Shown: positions 58,586-64,000 of the stretch, piece by piece | Layout: the number at the start of each line of letters is the position of its first letter | Position numbering within the stretch: position 1 is the stretch's first letter | Assembly: GCA_021399445.1 (NCBI GenBank) | Contig: JAJTUQ010000005.1 | Coordinates: forward strand, 4,402,001-4,466,000 | Origin: Xylogone sp. PMI_703 | Taxonomy: Eukaryota; Ascomycota; Leotiomycetes | Direction: 5' to 3' | Length of the DNA: 64,000 nucleotides | Notes under the pieces: model-generated | What the model was told of the DNA's origin: nothing | The model's database searches: none | The model's input: the letters and a program-made list of their open reading frames with translations, nothing else | Translations under genes and position numbers: made by a program

Positions 58586-59872
58586 TCATTCTCGATACCC
58601 AACCAGCTCCCCATCAATCTCTCCCTGGAAAATCCAGGGATCCACACGCGTGTAGACATTCCACTCTCTACTACCAGACCATACTATCTCGTCATTATCG
58701 GGAATATATTCATCTATCCAATCACCACGATGGTATCTCTGGGTAATATAATCGAGCGGCAGTGGAGCTGGTGATTGTGGAACTGGTGAAGGTCCAGTAT
58801 TGCTATTGCCATTGTTACTACTAGGAGCGTAAGCGTGCGTGAGACTCCTGGGCTCGCCGTTCCTAGATAGAACACGTACAGATACAGGGGTAGAGTTTTG
58901 TGCTGTTGAAGTCGAACGGTAAGTTTCCTGATATCGGTTGCATTGGTAGCGCTGGTGTTGGCGACGGTGCTGTCTTTGACGGCGATAGCGCCGGTGTGGC
59001 CGATGTGTTGTTGTCTGCGGGTTTGAAGGTGCTGTGGTATTCGGAGGGCTGGCTCTGTCTTCCTGCTGTGGTTGGGTATTTGGTGGAGAGAAGTAGGACT
59101 GACCAGAGTGTCTGGAGGAGCAAGGTGATACGGGGACCGGGTCTGGCTCGGGGGGATCTATGCTGTTGTCACTGTTGGGTGTGCTAAATCTGAGTTTTGG
59201 AGGGCAGGGCGGTGGTTCCTGCCCAGGTTGATGTTGATGAGTATGCACCAGAGCAGTTGAACTCCTTGTATTTGATTTGGGGACTAAAGCAACGGGTCGA
59301 ACGGGTTGTGGGACACTTATCGTAGCGAGATCGTGATAGGGATGCTGAGCTACCACCGGTTGTTGGACAACAATAGTAGTCCCCCCATGAGGAAACGGGA
59401 CAGCCTCAAGGTCAGCTACATCAGCTATTCTATAAGCCCCCGCAGGTATCTTTTCTTCTTGTGCGGTCACTCCTGGCTGTGGGTACTCTTCTGTTTGCGT
59501 GGAGGAGTCGATACTATCCACAATCTGAACTTGAGTGGGTATACTCATATAGACATTCCCTTGGCTGTCAGTCAAAAGACGGGTCCCACTAGCTGATCTG
59601 ATATTTTTCTCGGTCTCCCGGACTTCGCATAACTCAAGTTCACTGTGCGGTCGTTCTATATTCCAGGTATGCTGGGATTTATGTGAGGCTCTTTCGTGCT
59701 CCATAAACGATGGTAACCACCTCCTTGAAAAGAGTCTGCGGTATCTTGAATCTGCGTCTTGGCCAGTACTCCCTCTTTTCTTTGTATAATAAACAACAAG
59801 GCATACTATAATCAATACAGTTATAATAGGCACAAGATAAGCCAACGCACCAAGTCGGTATCTCTTCTCCAT
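58586..59872 (-). CDS. Single-pass membrane protein with low-complexity cytosolic region, 428 aa, unknown function
   Basis: Minus-strand frame with one clear transmembrane helix near the start (LGALAYLVPIITVLIIVCLVVYY, about 7-29), followed by KKR, which predicts a short outer N-terminus and a long cytosolic part. Residues 220-350 are rich in Pro, Gln, Ser and Thr and include an Arg/Gln/His-rich patch (RRYRRQRQHRRQHQ). The ends are more ordered: SASGTRLLTDSQGNVYM near 95-115 and, at the C-terminus, DYITQRYHRGDWIDEYIPDNDEIVW. It resembles no family I know; a fungal wall sensor or signalling scaffold is conceivable, but it lacks a Cys-rich WSC domain or a signal peptide. The start is uncertain: I use the ATG at 59870-59872, while further in-frame ATGs up to 60037 would add a second hydrophobic segment. 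Confidence 0.65.
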   Translation of the reverse strand: MEKRYRLGALAYLVPIITVLIIVCLVVYYTKKRGSTGQDADSRYRRLFSRRWLPSFMEHERASHKSQHTWNIERPHSELELCEVRETEKNIRSASGTRLLTDSQGNVYMSIPTQVQIVDSIDSSTQTEEYPQPGVTAQEEKIPAGAYRIADVADLEAVPFPHGGTTIVVQQPVVAQHPYHDLATISVPQPVRPVALVPKSNTRSSTALVHTHQHQPGQEPPPCPPKLRFSTPNSDNSIDPPEPDPVPVSPCSSRHSGQSYFSPPNTQPQQEDRASPPNTTAPSNPQTTTHRPHRRYRRQRQHRRQHQRYQCNRYQETYRSTSTAQNSTPVSVRVLSRNGEPRSLTHAYAPSSNNGNSNTGPSPVPQSPAPLPLDYITQRYHRGDWIDEYIPDNDEIVWSGSREWNVYTRVDPWIFQGEIDGELVGYRE

Positions 59873-60599
59873 AGATGTTAGTGTGAACATAAGGAATATG
59901 TATAAGATATACCTGGATATAAACAATGCAGGAAGGTCAGTATATACCAGTTGATGAAGGTAGGATCCCCAAGATCGCATGCCACTATGTCGCTGCGTCA
60001 GGCTTGGCCACTGCCGTACGTTACTTCCGCGAGGCATTGAAAGCACTATATTTTGTCGGTGAGACTATCATAGTGATCATTTTAGATATCCAGATCCCTT
60101 TATACCTTTCTAATATTTGGAAATCTGGCCCTAGGAACAGGTACAGAACTCTGAAAAAAATGAGTGAAGGATGGATTCGAAACATCCTGTATCTAGTGTA
60201 AAGACACCGACAGATCAGGTTCGAGACGAATGTGGATTCTTTCTGCACCCTTAAAAGAAAACAAGTAGACTCAATGGATCTGAAACAGGGTAAGCAAGAC
60301 ATCAAAACTATCCAGCATGTTGCAGCTGTTAGAGGAAGGATATTGATCAAAATAGGAACGTCAATTAAAGCGACACTTTGTGAGACACTTGCTTTTCACC
60401 CTTTGCGCTTGCCTGGTGATAACTGAATTCATGAAAATACAGATCATTTTAATGTAATCCAAACAAGACGGTGGTATATAACAAAGAGTCCAGCCCATCC
60501 TTTTCAATTAACCCGGTTTACCTCGCTCCACCTAAGAACTCCATACTCCGTGAAAGGAAAAAAGTATTTAAAAAAAAATAGTATGCATGAATGAGTGAC
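59873..60599. other. Intergenic region between the membrane-protein and Opi1-like genes
   Basis: Upstream region of the unknown membrane protein and 3' flank of the Opi1-like gene. Possible 5' extension of the membrane-protein gene lies up to 60037. Nothing else recognised. Confidence 0.45.
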
Positions 60600-62306
60600 T
60601 CAACCCATTTTAACATCTGAATTCGGTTGTACATTGCCGTTCCCGTGAGCTGCGGGAGGTGACATTGGTGGCTTCTCTCGCTCAGCCTCTCTCTCCTCTC
60701 TCTTCTTTCGCCCAAGCCTTTCACACCATTCCTCTGCACTGACAATAGTACCATCTAAGACACCGGATACTTGAGACATCATGTCCAAGCCTTCCTTGGC
60801 AAGGATCATCACTCTGTTGGCACTCTCTGTGGCATCTTGCTGGCCATTTGAGCTGCCAGCTCCTGAAACCATGCTTGCAATCCTAAAACGTTGAGGTAAC
60901 GATGTCAGGTGTCGTCGTACCAGAGTCCTAGCATTTTCAGGAAGGGCACCTCCTGCATACTTCGACACGATGTCAATCGCTTCTTTCAGTGTTTTGAGAA
61001 CATCAGCTTTAAGTTCTGCGACCCGGGCATTAAGCTCCGACCTGTCTTCTTCTCTCACCACCAATTGCCCTCGTGGGCTTTCAACCTGATCTCCATTCGT
61101 TATTTCACCTCGGCTGGCGCTACTGTCATATCTTTCCAATACCGACTTTAGGGTAACAATTATTTTCCCGATGTGCTCGTTGGCCCATCGTAGCCAGCTT
61201 AAACAATACTTTAAGCTCCTCAGGCTCTCCTCACTCATTGCTATACTCAATCCGCTTGTCGACATAATCAGTCGTGACGGCCAGGTGCTCCCTTGGTTTG
61301 CAACCTGGTCTGATTGCGTTGCGACTAAGGCCTGCTGTGAAGCTTCATAACTAGGGCTTCGATTTTCGTCATAAGCTGGTAAGCTTTCAACAGTTGAACT
61401 TTGGCTAGATCTCCGATCGCGGTGTTGTAGTTCCTGGTGATGAACATGATTGCGATCACGATCTTTGTCCTGATCTCCATCACGGCCTTCAACTCTGCGG
61501 CGTTTGTTAGAGCTATCACCGTTTTCGAGATCTGTTGGTGGATGGTGACTCGGTCGACGACCTCCTAAGAACCATCTGACACCACCTTCGACGCCTGTAA
61601 GGCGGCCTACTGAACCTACCGTGTTCAGTACTGGAGTGAATTGCTTCTCTACATATTCGGCGCCTGTCTTAAAACGAGGACTGAAGTTTTTGGATGCAGA
61701 GTATACGGATAAAGAGCCTCCAATTGCGGTTCCTATTAGAGGATGGGATGTTGTAAGAAGGGACAGAAGGGGTTCTGGTTCCCGTGCTGACGAGCTTCCC
61801 GATTCATAGTGTCGCGCCGATGAAGGTGAAGACCTATGTTTCTGTGTAGGAGAATGAACAAAGTCTGAGCAGCAAGAGTTAGCATATATCACACAATGAA
61901 AGCCTCGTTGGAACATACCGGCTCTAAGGTCTCCCAATGCTTCTGCTGCCATGCGAACATCGGGGTCATCTATCGATAGGACGCTACCAGCACGTCTACC
62001 GCGGCCATCGGGAGTGTCAACATCCATTGTGTTTGGTGGTGAGTCGACTCCTAGAGGTTTCGTCAACGGAGACAGCTTTGAAGGCCCGGGTTGGTAATAT
62101 GCTGTGAGAGGGTTTGACGAGGGCCATGAATACTCCGTGGACGGATGAGTTGGTGGTGACGCAGGTAGTGGCGGGAGCGTGCGCTCAGGATATAATGGAG
62201 GCGGGAGATTTGCAGTTGGCACTGGAGGCAGGTTTGTCGTATGCGAACCATACGATTGTTCGTAGGAAGGAGGGTCTCGATGCATGTGATCCTGTTGCTG
62301 TTCCAT
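60600..62306 (-). CDS. OPI1: Opi1-like transcriptional repressor of phospholipid genes, 550 aa
   Basis: Two exons on the minus strand: 62306-61919 and 61864-60600. The intron (61918-61865, 54 nt) has a GTATGT donor, a GCTAAC branch site and a CAG acceptor. It is stop-free and a multiple of three; splicing gives LRADFVHSP. The N-terminus is Pro-rich (DPPSYEQSYG, LPPPLYPERTLPPLP). The Opi1 domain is clear: LLSLLTTSHPLIGTAIGGSL, SPRFKTGAEYVEKQF and LTGVEGGVRWFLG. Further blocks are WLRWANEHIGKIIV, VLKTLKEAIDIVSKYAGGALP and EGLDMMSQVSGVLDGT. In yeast, Opi1 binds phosphatidic acid at the endoplasmic reticulum and represses INO-type genes; the Neurospora relative is clock-controlled (ccg-8). An E-box group lies 450-550 bp upstream. 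The ATG at 62304-62306 is the first in frame. The gene is divergent from the AP-1 mu gene. Confidence 0.92.
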   Translation of the reverse strand: MEQQQDHMHRDPPSYEQSYGSHTTNLPPVPTANLPPPLYPERTLPPLPASPPTHPSTEYSWPSSNPLTAYYQPGPSKLSPLTKPLGVDSPPNTMDVDTPDGRGRRAGSVLSIDDPDVRMAAEALGDLRAGMFQRGFHCVIYANSCCSDFVHSPTQKHRSSPSSARHYESGSSSAREPEPLLSLLTTSHPLIGTAIGGSLSVYSASKNFSPRFKTGAEYVEKQFTPVLNTVGSVGRLTGVEGGVRWFLGGRRPSHHPPTDLENGDSSNKRRRVEGRDGDQDKDRDRNHVHHQELQHRDRRSSQSSTVESLPAYDENRSPSYEASQQALVATQSDQVANQGSTWPSRLIMSTSGLSIAMSEESLRSLKYCLSWLRWANEHIGKIIVTLKSVLERYDSSASRGEITNGDQVESPRGQLVVREEDRSELNARVAELKADVLKTLKEAIDIVSKYAGGALPENARTLVRRHLTSLPQRFRIASMVSGAGSSNGQQDATESANRVMILAKEGLDMMSQVSGVLDGTIVSAEEWCERLGRKKREEREAEREKPPMSPPAAHGNGNVQPNSDVKMG

Positions 62307-63530
62307 CTGCGCGCTGAGGGTATTGCAGTCTCTGAAGATGCCGAAGGGCGTTAGGCTGGGACAAACAGCGACAATACAGGTCCTAAAAAATGGAGACTGA
62401 TGCAAGAAAGGACCTCACGAGCGTGAGCTGTCCTTTGGAGCTTTCCAATCGAAGCCCTCTGTCGCTGTTGATAATGCGCACCACGCTCGGCGAATTCACG
62501 AGCCACTTCTGGCTTGTGAAAAGTGAGGGTCCTAGGCAGTTGACGTACCGAGCTCGGGGATATTGGCGGATGTGAAGTAAGCCCAGTCACTACTTTGCTT
62601 AAGCTGGATCTTTCACGGGCGATAGATTTTGATGGTGCGAAAGATGAAGAGTAAGATCCGATTAATATTTTACGCAAGAAACTATCTCCGCAGCTCTTAT
62701 AAAGCACCACGAGATGACGGCCAGGACGCCCACATCCTCACGGTATATGTCACATGCATCACCCACTGTCGAGTGAGGTGGAGTTGCCCCATCCCAATTA
62801 CATTGCGCTAGTGCGTAATAGGATACTGGTTTATCACATGCAAGTTTGTGTCACGTGAGATGCTACTCAAATTCAATTCTTCCAAGTCTCACAATTGGGA
62901 AGATCTCAGATGTACAGTGTTACAGTGCAGTAGAGTTGATGGCGCGGTTTCCAGCCGTAGGAGACAAGAGGTATAAGGTAGTTGTAATATTGCTTTACGG
63001 ATGTCCATCATAACTTGCACCGGTTGAAAGTGTACCAATTTGTTTGATCCCTCTGACGCCGCCCAAGCAACCTGTTACTTCTGAAAAGCAAATGCTCGGC
63101 CAGCTCTTAATGGAACCGCATGAGATTTCATCTCCGCGTCTCGAAATCGCTAACTACATCAATGGAAGGCACAGTAGACGGCTGACAGAATGTCAGGTCG
63201 GTCGCGCCTGTATGATTGAGTAGCACTGTCTAAAAGGACGCGTGAGAGGAAAGAAAAGAAACTTTCGGCTGCCGAAACTTTTCTGATATATCATCAACTA
63301 ACGCTAGTCTAATCTAAGCTTTCCCCCTTGTAACCTAAGGCAAACACATTCTGAAGCGACGGCGAGGCCACGGATAGCAAGCTTACCTGTCGTGGGGTGG
63401 AAGGCAACATCTTTCCTCCCTGGAACAGCCTGTACTTTATCTTTTTTGAATGGGCGCATCTGATCAATAGAATTTTTGCTCGCCTGAAAGGCGCTTCTTC
63501 TGTAGACGGCTGGTTTGAATAAACATCACA
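62307..63530. other. Divergent promoter region of the Opi1-like and AP-1 mu genes
   Basis: 1.2 kb between two divergent genes. It contains three E-box-like hexamers (see next entry) and a pyrimidine-rich stretch near the AP-1 mu start. No gene or RNA seen. Confidence 0.55.
62751..62857. promoter_or_regulatory. Cluster of E-box motifs upstream of the Opi1-like gene
   Basis: CACATG at 62751-62756, CACATG at 62835-62840 and CACGTG at 62852-62857. In yeast, CATGTG/CACATG is the core of the inositol-sensitive element bound by Ino2-Ino4, whose action Opi1 opposes. The motif match is direct; function here is inference. Confidence 0.35.
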
Positions 63531-64000
63531 ATGGCATCCGCCGTGTTCTTCCTCGATCTCAAGGGCAAGGTACTATCTGCTGAAGGTCTCCATATTTATA
63601 TAACTTTCTAATCCCGTATCTGGCAGACCCTACTTGCTCGTAACTATCGGGGCGATATCCCGATGTCTGCAGTCGAGAAATTCCCAATACTATTAAGTGA
63701 GGCGGAAGAAGAGAGCTCTGCTGTTCCCCCATGTTTTTCCAATGAAGGAATCAACGTACGCCATGTATCGCATCTACCGAATTAACAGTATCTGACATAG
63801 TATTAGTATCTTTATATCAGGCATAACAACCTCTATCTCTTAGCTCTCACAAAACGCAACACAAATGCGGCCGAAATACTTCTATTCCTACACAAAATCG
63901 TCGAGGTCTTCACCGAGTATTTCAAAGAGTTAGAAGAAGAATCGATACGAGACAACTTCGTTATCATCTACGAACTCCTTGATGAAATGATGGACTTTGG
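63531..64000 (+). CDS. APM1: AP-1 clathrin adaptor medium subunit (mu-1), partial at the right edge
   Basis: The first three exons are visible: 63531-63569, 63627-63755 and 63807 to the window end. Together they give MASAVFFLDLKGK, then TLLARNYRGDIPMSAVEKF, then YLYIRHNNLYLLALTKRN and [31 protein letters not shown]. This is the N-terminal longin-like mu domain of AP-1 mu-1, which packs into the AP-1 core and links cargo tails (YxxPhi signals) to clathrin at the trans-Golgi network and endosomes. The intron acceptors TGGCAG and TATTAG and the reading phases support the joins. The signal-binding C-terminal mu homology domain lies outside the window. It is divergent from the Opi1-like gene. Confidence 0.93.

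Overview
This 64-kb window is nuclear DNA from a filamentous ascomycete (Pezizomycotina). The genes are monocistronic and most carry one to four short introns of about 50-160 nt with GTAAGT/GTATGT-type donors. The families are typically fungal: Zn2Cys6 regulator, HET-ankyrin protein, Opi1-type repressor, hybrid histidine kinase, SPX-EXS protein and microsomal P450. I could not fix the order or genus from sequence alone. All exon joins below were read by eye from splice signals, reading phase and family conservation, without alignments.

Layout. 0.1-5.3 kb: a GNAT acetyltransferase (+), a WW-domain protein (-) and a four-exon short-chain dehydrogenase of the polyol/ketose reductase type (+). 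5.3-10.3 kb: gene-poor, apparently decayed DNA with two possible gene relics. 10.3-12.2 kb: a three-exon cytochrome P450 (+). 12.2-18.4 kb: a 6.25-kb stretch without a gene, leading into a three-exon bZIP regulator (+). 20.1-25.5 kb: an intronless GH16 glucanase-like secreted protein (+) and a five-exon SPX-EXS (SYG1/XPR1-like) phosphate protein (+). 25.5-33.2 kb: 3.5 kb of leader DNA, then a 1308-aa hybrid histidine kinase (+). 34.2-36.4 kb: a possible microprotein (-) and a choline sulfatase (-). 38.2-41 kb: a HET-domain protein with eleven ankyrin repeats (+). 41-44.1 kb: an AT-rich island holding an intron-containing tRNA-Asp and a small element with terminal inverted repeats. 44.1-45.7 kb: an APC-family choline/amino-acid permease (-). 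50.8-52.4 kb: a divergent Amt/Mep ammonium transporter (+). 53.9-55.2 kb: a Zn2Cys6 regulator (-). 58.6-59.9 kb: a single-pass low-complexity protein (-). 60.6-62.3 kb: an Opi1-like regulator of phospholipid synthesis (-). 63.5 kb to the edge: the start of the AP-1 clathrin adaptor mu subunit (+, partial).

How the genes relate. There is no obvious biosynthetic cluster. Many genes concern nutrient sensing and uptake: phosphate (SPX-EXS), choline-O-sulfate (sulfatase, and perhaps the permease 8 kb away on the same strand), ammonium (Amt) and phospholipid/inositol control (Opi1). Regulators and transporters tend to have unusually long upstream regions (3-6 kb). The HET-ankyrin gene beside the AT-rich island is the most lineage-specific and fast-evolving-looking part of the window.
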